Below are positions 51,921-59,320 of a stretch of DNA of 64,000 nucleotides, in pieces. Where the stretch lies: positions 1,116,001 through 1,180,000 of the forward strand of contig CAWCIV010000004.1 in assembly GCA_963795805.1 (NCBI GenBank). The letters are read 5' to 3'. The translations under genes and the position numbers were made by a program. The stretch's first letter is position 1, and each line of letters starts with the position of its first letter. Origin of the DNA: JALYYC01 sp963795805 (GTDB lineage: Bacteria > Chloroflexota > Dormibacteria > CF-121). The notes below the pieces were generated by a model. That model saw only the letters and a list, made by a program, of their open reading frames with translations, did not search any database and had not been told where the DNA came from.

Positions 51921-52592
51921 GTGAACGTCCGGGTCGTCCTGTTTGCCAAGCCGCGCGAGCTGGTCGGCAAGCCGAACATCGATCTCGCGTTGCCTACGGG
52001 CGCGACGGCGGCCGACGCCTGGGCTCAGCTCAGCAGCCGCTACGACCTTGGCCCGCTCCCGCGCTCGTTCCGCTGTGCCGTCAATTCAGAGTATGCCGGC
52101 TGGGAAGACGCGCTCAAGGACGGCGACGAGCTAGCCGTGATCCCGCCTGTCAGCGGTGGCGCAGTCGGCGCTGGCCGCACTCTCATCGCGCTCCGCGAGG
52201 TGCCGATCGACGCCGCGATCATTGGCAGATCGATTCGGTCGGACCGGGACGGCGCCCTGATCACATTTGAGGGCGTCGTCCGCGAGGCTTCTCGTGGCAG
52301 GACAGTCAAGGCACTGGTGTACGAAGCGTATGGCGCGATGGCCCAGCGGCAGATGGAGCAACTTGCCGACCAGGCCCGTGGCCGCTGGCCGATCAGCGAT
52401 CTCGCGATCGTTCACCGCCTTGGACACCTCGCCGTTGGCGAGGTGAGCGTCGTGATCGCGGTGGCGGCCCCTCATCGAGGAGAAGCGTTCGATGCCTGCG
52501 AGTGGCTCATCGACGAGCTCAAGCGCAGCGTCCCGATCTGGAAGAAAGAGATCTACACGGAAGGCGAAGCCTGGATCGACGACCGCCCCTGA
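51921..52592 (+). CDS. moaD-moaE: MoaD-MoaE fusion, molybdopterin synthase in one chain
   Basis: Molybdopterin synthase inserts two sulfurs into cyclic pyranopterin monophosphate. Residues 1 to about 81 are MoaD (VRVVLFAKPRELVG...DELAVIPPVSGG), keeping the double Gly that must be thiocarboxylated. MoaE follows directly from about residue 90 (GALITFEGVVREASRGR, LVYEAYGAMAQRQM, HRLGHLAVGEVSVVIAVAAPHRG, PIWKKEIY with the active Lys). In the Mycobacterium tuberculosis fusion MoaX the chain is cut after this Gly pair. GTG start. The 3' end overlaps the convergent VOC gene by 40 bases. Confidence 0.94.
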   Translation: MNVRVVLFAKPRELVGKPNIDLALPTGATAADAWAQLSSRYDLGPLPRSFRCAVNSEYAGWEDALKDGDELAVIPPVSGGAVGAGRTLIALREVPIDAAIIGRSIRSDRDGALITFEGVVREASRGRTVKALVYEAYGAMAQRQMEQLADQARGRWPISDLAIVHRLGHLAVGEVSVVIAVAAPHRGEAFDACEWLIDELKRSVPIWKKEIYTEGEAWIDDRP

Positions 52593-53041
52593 GGCATCGG
52601 CATCTGGACGAGTTCGACCGTGATCCCGTCCGGATCCAGAACGTGCACGACCTTGGCGCCTGTCCAGTAGGGTCCGGCATCGACCAGGGCGCTAGGCTCT
52701 CCTCGGACGACCGCTCCCGCGTCGAGCAGCCGGCGGTAGACGGCGTCGATGTCCTTGACCTCGATCCCAACGTGCGTATGTCCGGCGTCGGCCGGTCGTG
52801 GGTGCACCGCGCCGCCGGCGGGCACCAGGTACTGCATCAGCTCCAGGGTGAGCCCGTTGCCGAAATCGAGATCGGCCAGCAGAACCCGACTTCCCACCAC
52901 CCCCGTCATGGTCTCCAGCTGGACTCCGGTCATTACATCGCGCTCACGAACCGTCAGGCCGATCAGGTCGCGGTAAAAGGTGATCGACCGCTCGAGGTCT
53001 GACACGGTCAGCCCCACATGATGAAAGCGGCCACCGCTCAT
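52553..53041 (-). CDS. VOC-family protein, glyoxalase/methylmalonyl-CoA-epimerase-like
   Basis: A 162-residue single VOC unit of two beta-alpha-beta-beta-beta repeats: FHHVGLTVSDLERSITFYRDLIGL and GHTHVGIEVKDIDAVYRRL, with KVVHVLDPDGITVELVQM. Metal ligands expected are His (HHVGL), Glu/His in the GHTHVG strand and Glu in the last strand. The ATG overlaps the stop of the decarboxylase-like gene upstream, so the two are likely to act on one pathway. Substrate unknown. Confidence 0.87.
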   Translation of the reverse strand: MSGGRFHHVGLTVSDLERSITFYRDLIGLTVRERDVMTGVQLETMTGVVGSRVLLADLDFGNGLTLELMQYLVPAGGAVHPRPADAGHTHVGIEVKDIDAVYRRLLDAGAVVRGEPSALVDAGPYWTGAKVVHVLDPDGITVELVQMPMPQGRSSIQASPSV

Positions 53042-54411
53042 TCGACGATGTCCCGGGCGAAGACGTCGGCGATCGTCTCCGGCCGTTTGATCCACCGGGC
53101 TGTGGCGCCACTGACCAGGACGGTGCCGGGTCGCGGCAAGGCATTGAAATTTGCGGCGACCGCATCCTGGTAGGCGCCCGTGTCGAGAAAGGCGATCACG
53201 TCCCCGACGCCGACCGTGGGCAGCCTGACCTGCGACGCGAGCACGTCGAACCCGCATGAGATACCGACCACATCTGCGGTCAAGGAGGCTGGCTCGGATG
53301 CTCGTGACGCCGCCACAGGGCGGAAATGCGCGTGCTCGATGAGCAAATCGGCCAGGAACATCTCGGTCGTGTCCGTCTCGACCCAGCGCCAGGGTGTCGG
53401 CTGCCGTTGTTCCTTGACGTTTCGAACCCGAGTGAGGTGGATGCCGGCGTCCGCGAACAGGGCCCGGCCTGGCTCTGCCTCGAGGATGATCCCGCTGGCA
53501 TCGAAACCGCGCTCCTTCAGGCGCTGCCGCAACGAGCTTGCTGCACTTCCCACTGTGAGGTCGAGCGGTGGCGCGCCTACTCCTCCTGGGCTGGTGGGGT
53601 CGCGCGGCGAGGGAAAGCCTCCGCCAATGTCCAGCTCGCGCGGTCGCCAGCCGTGCCATCCGTCGCACAGATCAACGACGAGGTCCGCAAAGCTTCGTGC
53701 CATCGAGACCCAGACCTCCGGCTGTGCGCTGTGGCGTCCGAGGTGCACCATCAGCCCACTCAGATCGACCTCCGGGGCGGTGATCGCTCGTTGACCAATC
53801 GCTTTGGCGTCTTCGAAGGCAATGCCGGGCTTATAGCGATCGGCCGCCGTCCGAATCGATAGCTCGGGGAAGAAGTCCGAAGGCTGATCGAGCCCTCGGT
53901 AGTCCGGACGAAGCCGCAATCGGATCGTCGCCCGTTTCCCGAGCCGTCGTGCCGTTTCCACGACGAGGTCATACTCGCGCGGGCTGTCGACCGTGATCCG
54001 CGCGCCGGCGTCGATCGCCGTCTCGACGATCGCGGCGTCCTTTGACGACCCGTTGACCGAGATCAGCTTCGGCGGCACGCCGGTGGTCAATGCCGCTCGA
54101 AGTTCACTCGGCCCGAAGCAATCGCAACCGGTGGCTTCGGTGTTGAGAATGCGCCGCAGGGCGAGGGAGAAGTTGGCCTTGATCGAGGGCAGGATCTGGA
54201 TCGGGCCACCCCACGCCAGTTCGAGTACGGCCCAGATTTGCCGCACGTTCCGCCTGAGCTGATCTTCCGACACGACATACGCAGGCGTCCCGAACTGTTC
54301 CGCGAGTTCGACCGTGTCGCATGCCTCGATCCACAGGTGGCCGCCTCGGATCGTCAGTGCCTCATCAAGAACGGTGCGATCAGCCAACCTCAAATCCCTA
54401 AAATCTCCCAC
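53038..54411 (-). CDS. Diaminopimelate/ornithine-decarboxylase-like PLP enzyme
   Basis: A 457-residue fold-III PLP enzyme. The PLP Lys78 is in LPSIKANFSLALRR; GCDCFGPSELRAAL, LMVHLGRHS, LDIGGGFPSPRD, EPGRALFADAG and the C-terminal GISCGFDVLASQ (Cys of the decarboxylase active site) follow. It resembles LysA but lacks the usual EPGRxxVA continuation, and it is paired with a VOC gene rather than lysine genes. It may process a D-amino-acid centre in another metabolite, as in siderophore or antibiotic pathways. GTG start. Confidence 0.85.
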   Translation of the reverse strand: MGDFRDLRLADRTVLDEALTIRGGHLWIEACDTVELAEQFGTPAYVVSEDQLRRNVRQIWAVLELAWGGPIQILPSIKANFSLALRRILNTEATGCDCFGPSELRAALTTGVPPKLISVNGSSKDAAIVETAIDAGARITVDSPREYDLVVETARRLGKRATIRLRLRPDYRGLDQPSDFFPELSIRTAADRYKPGIAFEDAKAIGQRAITAPEVDLSGLMVHLGRHSAQPEVWVSMARSFADLVVDLCDGWHGWRPRELDIGGGFPSPRDPTSPGGVGAPPLDLTVGSAASSLRQRLKERGFDASGIILEAEPGRALFADAGIHLTRVRNVKEQRQPTPWRWVETDTTEMFLADLLIEHAHFRPVAASRASEPASLTADVVGISCGFDVLASQVRLPTVGVGDVIAFLDTGAYQDAVAANFNALPRPGTVLVSGATARWIKRPETIADVFARDIVE

Positions 54412-54448
54412 CTGATTGCGCCGACTGGCCGCTACAATACGCCACGAC

Positions 54449-54521
54449 GCGGGAGTAGCTCAGTTGGTAGAGCGCCTGCCTTCCAAGTAGGTGGTCGCGA
54501 GTTCGAGTCTCGTCTCCCGCT
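54449..54521 (+). tRNA. tRNA-Gly (anticodon TCC)
   Basis: The acceptor GCGGGAG pairs with CTCCCGC. The anticodon arm is CCTGC, loop CTTCCAA, GTAGG, giving anticodon TCC. The T-arm is GCGAG TTCGAGT CTCGT and the discriminator T; CCA is not encoded. TACAAT lies 10 bases upstream as a -10. Its last 26 bases recur 3.1 kb downstream. Confidence 0.97.
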
Positions 54522-54745
54522 AATTGATCAGCTTGAGCTGGCTTGTTGGAGCGAGTGGCTTCACGACCAAACGGTGGCCCCAACGAGTTTGAAGTTACAA
54601 GGGCTGATTTCCTCGTCGCCAGGGTCGCTATGCGGCGTCCGACATGGCGGTGGGAGGCGGCGGTCCCAACGGGCTCTGGCCGTGGATCGTCTTCGAGTTT
54701 CACGCGGCATGTAACCTTCTGCTCCTGAAGAGCCCCTTTCCAGTA

Positions 54746-55222
54746 GTGGAGGCGCCAACTGCGGACGAGCGCACTGACACGGTCGAGGCGCTCTATCGCA
54801 CGCATGGGGATCGAATTTGGCGGGCGGTAGCTGTTTATGCCCAGGATCCTGATGTCGCGAGCGATGCGGTGGCGGAAGCATTCGCGCAGTTAATGGTTCG
54901 GGGCGATGCTGTTCGGTCGCCGGCTGCGTGGGTGTGGCGGACCGCCTTCCGGATCGCTGCTGGGATGCTCCAGCAGCGCACACGATCGGTAGCCCTCGTG
55001 GGAACCGAGTCCTACACGACACGTGATTCGGCCGGAGAATTGGTGGCCTCTCTGGCCAAGCTGCCCCCGAAGCAGCGTGCCGCCCTGATTCTCTTCTACT
55101 ACGGCGACTACCCAATCGGTGAGATTGCCGAGATGTTGCACTCAAACGCCCTGTCTGTTCGGGTGAACCTGAGCCGTGGACGGCGGCGGCTGCGGCGAAT
55201 CCTGGAGGAAGAGCATGCGTGA
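54746..55222 (+). CDS. ECF-type RNA polymerase sigma factor
   Basis: About 158 residues. Region 2 is TVEALYRTHGDRIWRAVAVYAQDPDVASDAVAEAFAQLM with WVWRTAFRIA, and region 4 is LAKLPPKQRAALILFYYGDYPIGEIAEML, SVRVNLSRGRRRLRRIL. Region 3 is missing, as in ECF sigma factors. The chosen GTG lies just before region 2; an ATG at 54644 would add a non-sigma-like 34 residues. Its last bases overlap the start of a membrane protein placed as an anti-sigma factor would be. Confidence 0.85.
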   Translation: MEAPTADERTDTVEALYRTHGDRIWRAVAVYAQDPDVASDAVAEAFAQLMVRGDAVRSPAAWVWRTAFRIAAGMLQQRTRSVALVGTESYTTRDSAGELVASLAKLPPKQRAALILFYYGDYPIGEIAEMLHSNALSVRVNLSRGRRRLRRILEEEHA

Positions 55223-56639
55223 GCTGAAGCAGCGGTTCGAGGAATTGGAGAGGCTGCACGCGCCCGACCTCCAGCGGCGCATCCAGGTCCGGATTCAGCG
55301 CCTTCAGCAGCCTGACAACCCCGTGTCCGGTGCGGAACAGGCATGGCGCCACCGCGAGCGCCTATGGCCTTCGCAGGTGCTGGCCGCCGCGGCGGTAATC
55401 GTCTTTGCCCTCGTCCTGGGTGTTGCACTGCTGCATGCGCGCAGTCGGGCGCCGGTCCAAGTCCATCCAAGTCCTTCCGTCGCCCCCCAGCCCCTTCCGA
55501 GTCCTTCGATCACCGGCACCTATCCGCGCGGCTTTTATCCGGGTTCGCTGCACATGGTGTCGCCAAACGTCGGTTGGAACGGCGTTGCTTACGTTGAGAC
55601 GAGCGATGCCGGACTTCATTGGAGGGTCATTTCATCGCCGCCGGCAATCTCGAATCAGATCAAAGGTGGGCTGGGTGATTTTGCGCTGGACACGACGCAT
55701 GCCTGGATGACCGGGGCGACCAGCCACGGGCTCGTAGTGACCTCGACCGTCGACGGCGGTCATACCTGGAGCGCGAGCGCTCCGCTGCCGGCCCTCATCC
55801 AGATCAGGGGAGGAAATGCAGCGGTGCAATTGGACTTTATCGACGCGCAGCATGGCTGGCTGGTCGTGGATACGGCCGGCAGCGCTTCTCCAAATTCGCG
55901 GGCCATCTTTGCCACGAGTGACGGCGGCCGGCGCTGGAGCGAAATCGCGAGGGCCTCCGAATCCGATGGTTCCTTCCTTGGTCGGCTTGCCGCCGGCTGC
56001 ACGCCGAGCGGAATAACGTTCATCAGCGCCGATGACGGGTGGTTGACCTACGACTGTACTCGCGCCAGCGGGGTTCTGTCCCCACGCTCCGGTCCTCTCG
56101 CAGCGGTTACGCGCGACGGCGGTCGGAGCTGGGAGGCGGTCCCCCTCCCCTCATACCCGTTAGGGTCCGGGTACTTTTCGGCGAGTGCGCCGATCTTTAC
56201 GCTGAGCAACGGAATCCTTCCCGTGTTTTTCGGCGGTATCGGGCCGTCCTGGTATAGAACCACCGACTCGGGCCGAACCTGGAGCTTCCATCAGCTCCCA
56301 TTCCGGCCACTCGCGACCCCCGACTTCATCGACGCGCGCACCGGATGGGCCGTCAAGCAAACAGGGCCTATACCGCCAAGCGCCGGTGCCGACTGCTACG
56401 TCGTCACCTGTGCTTTCGTCGCCGAGTTGTACGGCACGACAGACGGTGGCGCCACGTGGAAGCTTCTCAGCCGACTGGTCCCCGCGGCCGGTGCCGTGGC
56501 GTTCTTCGATGCCAAAGTTGGCTACTACGCCTGGTCCGAAAATCCGTTCGACGAGGGATCGCCAGGCGGCATTATGAAGACAACAGACGGCGGCCGCAGC
56601 TGGTCGGTCGTACGGCCGGTCCTGGAGGGTCAAGGGTGA
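55215..56639 (+). CDS. Single-pass membrane protein with extracytoplasmic BNR/Ycf48-like propeller, candidate anti-sigma factor
   Basis: A 474-residue protein. Residues 1-50 are a charged cytoplasmic helix region (MRELKQRFEELERLHAPDLQ), about 53-73 a transmembrane helix, then a Pro/Ser linker. A beta-propeller begins at about residue 105 with repeated (S/T)xDGGxxWS units: STVDGGHTWSAS, ATSDGGRRWSEI, VTRDGGRSWEAV, TTDSGRTWSF, TTDGGATWKLL, TTDGGRSWSVV. It overlaps the ECF sigma gene by eight bases, the usual position of a cognate anti-sigma factor, but no known anti-sigma domain or zinc motif is recognisable. Ribosome site GGAGGAAG before ATG. Confidence 0.85.
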   Translation: MRELKQRFEELERLHAPDLQRRIQVRIQRLQQPDNPVSGAEQAWRHRERLWPSQVLAAAAVIVFALVLGVALLHARSRAPVQVHPSPSVAPQPLPSPSITGTYPRGFYPGSLHMVSPNVGWNGVAYVETSDAGLHWRVISSPPAISNQIKGGLGDFALDTTHAWMTGATSHGLVVTSTVDGGHTWSASAPLPALIQIRGGNAAVQLDFIDAQHGWLVVDTAGSASPNSRAIFATSDGGRRWSEIARASESDGSFLGRLAAGCTPSGITFISADDGWLTYDCTRASGVLSPRSGPLAAVTRDGGRSWEAVPLPSYPLGSGYFSASAPIFTLSNGILPVFFGGIGPSWYRTTDSGRTWSFHQLPFRPLATPDFIDARTGWAVKQTGPIPPSAGADCYVVTCAFVAELYGTTDGGATWKLLSRLVPAAGAVAFFDAKVGYYAWSENPFDEGSPGGIMKTTDGGRSWSVVRPVLEGQG

Positions 56640-57535
56640 AACGGATGGCACGCCTCGGCATTCTCATGATTGCGCTTTGGTTGGCCGCCTGCGGCGGGAC
56701 GGCCGCCCGTCCCACGGTTGCCGCGTCCCGGGCCGCCTCTGCCACCGCGGCCGCGAGCGGCCCTTATATCTATTGGGCGAACTGGGGCGCCGGACGTGGG
56801 ACCACGATCGGCCGCGCCAATCTCGACGGTACGGCGGTGAACCCGAGTTTTATCACCGGCGCCAGCACCCCCTGCGATGTCGCGATTAACCAGTCGTATA
56901 TCTACTGGGGAAACAATGGTACGAATTCGATTGGGCGCGCCAACCTCGATGGCACGGCGGTAAACCAAACGTTTATCAGCAGTACCGGCTCGCCGTGCCC
57001 TCTCACCATTGACCGCTCTCATATCTATTGGGGGAATTGGCAGGCTCCCGTCTCCATTGGCCGAGCCAATCTGGACGGCACTGGGGTGAATGAGAATTTC
57101 ATCACCGGCATCACTGAACCCGCCGATGTCGTGGTAAACGAGACCTACATCTATTGGACCAGCCACGATTCCTTGTCGATCGGGCGCGCGAACCTCGATG
57201 GAAGGGGCGTCAACCAGACATTCATCAAGACGGAAGCAACTCCAGATGGGATGGCAATTGACGGCTCGCACCTGTATTGGACTGGCATCGACCGGGGCAC
57301 AATCGGGCGGGCCAATCTTGACGGCACCGGGTTGAACCAGACCTTCATCACCGGCGCGAATTGGCCGACTGGGATTAAAGTCGATACCGACCATATTTAC
57401 TGGTCCCAGGCGGGTCCACCAAACGGACCCGCGGGGACCACCATCGGGCGAGCGAACATTGACGGCACCGGGGTAAACCAGCGCTTCATCACCCGGGCAT
57501 TTATTCCAGCTGGCCTTGCCATTCAACAACCCTAA
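56636..57535 (+). CDS. Lipoprotein with six YWTD/LDLR-class-B-like propeller repeats
   Basis: A 299-residue exported protein. The N-terminus (MARLGILMIALWLAACGG) ends in a lipobox, LAAC. After an Ala-rich linker, six near-identical repeats of about 40 residues follow, each with (I/L)YW, then IGRAN(L/I)DG.G.N..FI and a beta-strand ending in a hydrophobic plus polar pair. The IYW...IGRANLDG order is that of YWTD propeller blades, so a single closed six-blade propeller is expected. GTG overlaps the upstream stop (GTGA), making the sigma, anti-sigma-like and lipoprotein genes one operon. Confidence 0.86.
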   Translation: MKRMARLGILMIALWLAACGGTAARPTVAASRAASATAAASGPYIYWANWGAGRGTTIGRANLDGTAVNPSFITGASTPCDVAINQSYIYWGNNGTNSIGRANLDGTAVNQTFISSTGSPCPLTIDRSHIYWGNWQAPVSIGRANLDGTGVNENFITGITEPADVVVNETYIYWTSHDSLSIGRANLDGRGVNQTFIKTEATPDGMAIDGSHLYWTGIDRGTIGRANLDGTGLNQTFITGANWPTGIKVDTDHIYWSQAGPPNGPAGTTIGRANIDGTGVNQRFITRAFIPAGLAIQQP

Positions 57536-57789
57536 TCTGTGCTGGCTGAGCAGGGGCGAGCCTGACGGCTAGTCGTTACAGCCCGCGAACCCTAAGTTTT
57601 CATCTAAGCCGCTGGAGGCAATACGCGCTTGCCTCCCCAGCTTGCGTCCTCCGCGAGTTCGAGACTCGTCTCCCGCTCCAGCACTGAGCCGTAGAAGCCG
57701 CAGAGCGTCGGGGCGCCCTGGCAGTGAGAAGGACATGAAGTTGTGGAACGTCTCCACCCCACGAGGGGAATGGGGACCCGCCTCAGTCG
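57536..57789. other. Intergenic region holding a strong hairpin and a tRNA 3'-end fragment
   Basis: No coding frame is convincing. GGAGGCAA (57614-57621) pairs perfectly with TTGCCTCC (57629-57636) around a seven-base loop, a strong stem without a T-run. It may end the lipoprotein operon or be a relic structure. The tRNA-like fragment follows 15 bases later. The rest shows nothing recognisable. Confidence 0.6.
57652..57680 (+). repeat. Duplicate of the tRNA-Gly 3' end, with CCA (possible att site)
   Basis: These bases repeat the tRNA-Gly T-arm and acceptor 3' strand (54496-54521) over 26 positions with a single difference, T to A, in the T-loop. Unlike the gene, the copy continues with CCA. 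The matching 5' half of a tRNA is not present upstream. A 3'-end tRNA duplication is the usual trace of site-specific integration into a tRNA gene, but no integrase gene lies between the two copies. Confidence 0.75.
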
Positions 57790-58779
57790 CTAGCCGTGCG
57801 AGCGCGCAGGACGAAAGACCGGCAGCGCGCGCGCCGTCAGCAACAGGGCGGCAGTCCACAACGCCAGGTTCAGCAAGAACTGCGTCGGGGATAAGCCGAA
57901 GGCGACCGTGATCGCGGCGAGCGCGGCGAATGAGCCGGCAAGCTGAATCACGAGCAAAGGCCTGAGGGCCGATCGATTCCGGGAGACGGAGGCCCATATG
58001 GCGGCGGCCGCCGTGGCAACCATAGCCGCCAGGGTGACCAGACCAGCGATCAGGTGCCCCTCACCAGATGGACCCATCGCGGTCAGGGTGCAGATCCCGG
58101 CAAGCATTGCAGCCATCCAGGCGCCTGAGACCGGCACGGAGCCGGTCGGCGTTGGACGGCGCAGGGTGGCGGCGAGGGGCGAGTCCATCGCCAACGCTGA
58201 CACGCCGATGACGATCATCCACCACTGCCGCTTCAGGTTGGCCTCGAACCTTGGCACGGCTGCTCTCGCAAAGTCGAACGACAACCGACTCCCGTCGCGG
58301 AGTGCAAGGTGCATCACGACGCCAGTATTCAGATAAGCCCGCGCCATGCCTCCGCCGGTATCGATCGGCACCATCCGGACGATATCGGCGATGTGGACCT
58401 GGAGCGCCCGACCCGGACTGTCAAAGGAAAGTTGGCCTTCGCTCAGCGTCAGCGTTCCCTGTTCCCAGCGCCGCCCAAAAATTTCCCCTCCAACATTGCG
58501 GATCAACCACACGGCACGCGGATCGATCCGAACGGTTGTCGAGAGTCGAGTGGGCGTGGTGGGGATTTGGGTCTGGGCAACCACCTCGCGGCGAAGATCG
58601 TCCAGCAAATTGGCATCCCGCAGCGCGCTGCAGGCGAAGGCCACGACAAAGATCAGTGCGACGAGGCCCAGGATCAGGAGCGGTCCGGCAGAGCCCCCAT
58701 TGGAAGCGATCGCGGCGAGCACGGCAAAGGCATATGTCCAGCACAACCGATTACCTTCGTGGCGCCATCGTGACGCCAT
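57790..58779 (-). CDS. Polytopic membrane protein of unknown function
   Basis: A 329-residue protein with two N-terminal helices (TYAFAVLAAIASNGGSAGPLLILGLVALIFVVAFA), a soluble middle of about 120 residues, then five or six hydrophobic segments. The middle (ADIVRMVPIDTGGGMARAYLN, LALRDGSRLSFDF) looks like a beta-rich PH-like domain. No family is recognised. It is divergent from the regulator operon and shares its promoter region. Confidence 0.68.
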   Translation of the reverse strand: MASRWRHEGNRLCWTYAFAVLAAIASNGGSAGPLLILGLVALIFVVAFACSALRDANLLDDLRREVVAQTQIPTTPTRLSTTVRIDPRAVWLIRNVGGEIFGRRWEQGTLTLSEGQLSFDSPGRALQVHIADIVRMVPIDTGGGMARAYLNTGVVMHLALRDGSRLSFDFARAAVPRFEANLKRQWWMIVIGVSALAMDSPLAATLRRPTPTGSVPVSGAWMAAMLAGICTLTAMGPSGEGHLIAGLVTLAAMVATAAAAIWASVSRNRSALRPLLVIQLAGSFAALAAITVAFGLSPTQFLLNLALWTAALLLTARALPVFRPARSHG

Positions 58780-58783
58780 CCAC

Positions 58784-58819
58784 TTGACAATGATGTCATA
58801 GTGACGCTATGATGGCGCC
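58784..58819 (+). promoter_or_regulatory. Leaderless promoter with operator for the RHH operon
   Basis: A perfect TTGACA (58784-58789), 18-base spacer and TATGAT (58808-58813) lie six bases before the ATG, so transcription should begin at the start codon. TCATAG, five bases, CTATGA (58796-58812) is a perfect 6-5-6 palindrome covering the spacer and -10, which is where a repressor would block polymerase. TGGCGCCA also occurs twice nearby, at about 58760 and 58814. Confidence 0.85.
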
Positions 58820-59320
58820 ATGGACTTGAAGAACTACGTCGAGGCCTTGCAGACTCAGCTCGCAGAGGCGGCCGCCGCGGGCGGCGAGGAGGCCATCCAG
58901 ATGGCCGAACGGCTGACCGGCCCGCTCGACGCCGCCGCGCGCCTCGTTCTCCAGGACGCCCTGTCCGACGCCGCGCAGGAGATCACGCGGGAGCTGGCTC
59001 CGGGCTCGGTCGAACTGCGGCTGCGTGGCCGGGGGCTGACGTTTGTGGTGACGACTCCTCCCGCGCTCGATTCAGCGGACGAGTCCGCCGTCGCCGCCGC
59101 GCGCGGTTCTGAACCTGTCGGGGAAGGTGCGACGTCACGGATCAGTTTCCGTCCGCCCGATCACCTGAAAGCCCGAATCGAGGACGCCGCAGAGCGGGAG
59201 GGTCTGTCGGTCAATGCGTTTCTCGTCAAGACCCTGGCGGCCGCCCTCGATTTGACGAAGCCGCCGGCATCTGGCAGCGATCGGAAGGGCGCTACGCGCG
59301 TCGAAGGGTGGTTCCGCTGA
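58820..59320 (+). CDS. Ribbon-helix-helix (Arc/HicB-like) regulator
   Basis: A 166-residue protein. The N-terminal 60 residues are helical and acidic, a beta segment (ELRLRGRGLTFVV) follows, and residues about 106-144 (SRISFRPPDHLKARIEDAAE, EGLSVNAFLVKTLAAALD) form a ribbon-helix-helix DNA-binding domain. The palindrome over its own -10 is its probable operator, so it should repress this operon. The signal is unknown; the N-terminal part may sense it. Its stop overlaps the next gene's ATG (TGATG). Confidence 0.82.
   Translation: MDLKNYVEALQTQLAEAAAAGGEEAIQMAERLTGPLDAAARLVLQDALSDAAQEITRELAPGSVELRLRGRGLTFVVTTPPALDSADESAVAAARGSEPVGEGATSRISFRPPDHLKARIEDAAEREGLSVNAFLVKTLAAALDLTKPPASGSDRKGATRVEGWFR

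Noticed and set aside
54644..54745. N-terminal extension of the sigma factor from ATG 54644
   Set aside because: The 34 residues are Gly- and Leu-rich and unlike any sigma region; the GTG just before region 2 is preferred. It cannot be excluded.
57580..57680. A complete tRNA or tmRNA ending at the CCA fragment
   Set aside because: The 3' T-arm and acceptor strand are good, but no matching GCGGGAG 5' strand or D and anticodon arms occur in the preceding bases.
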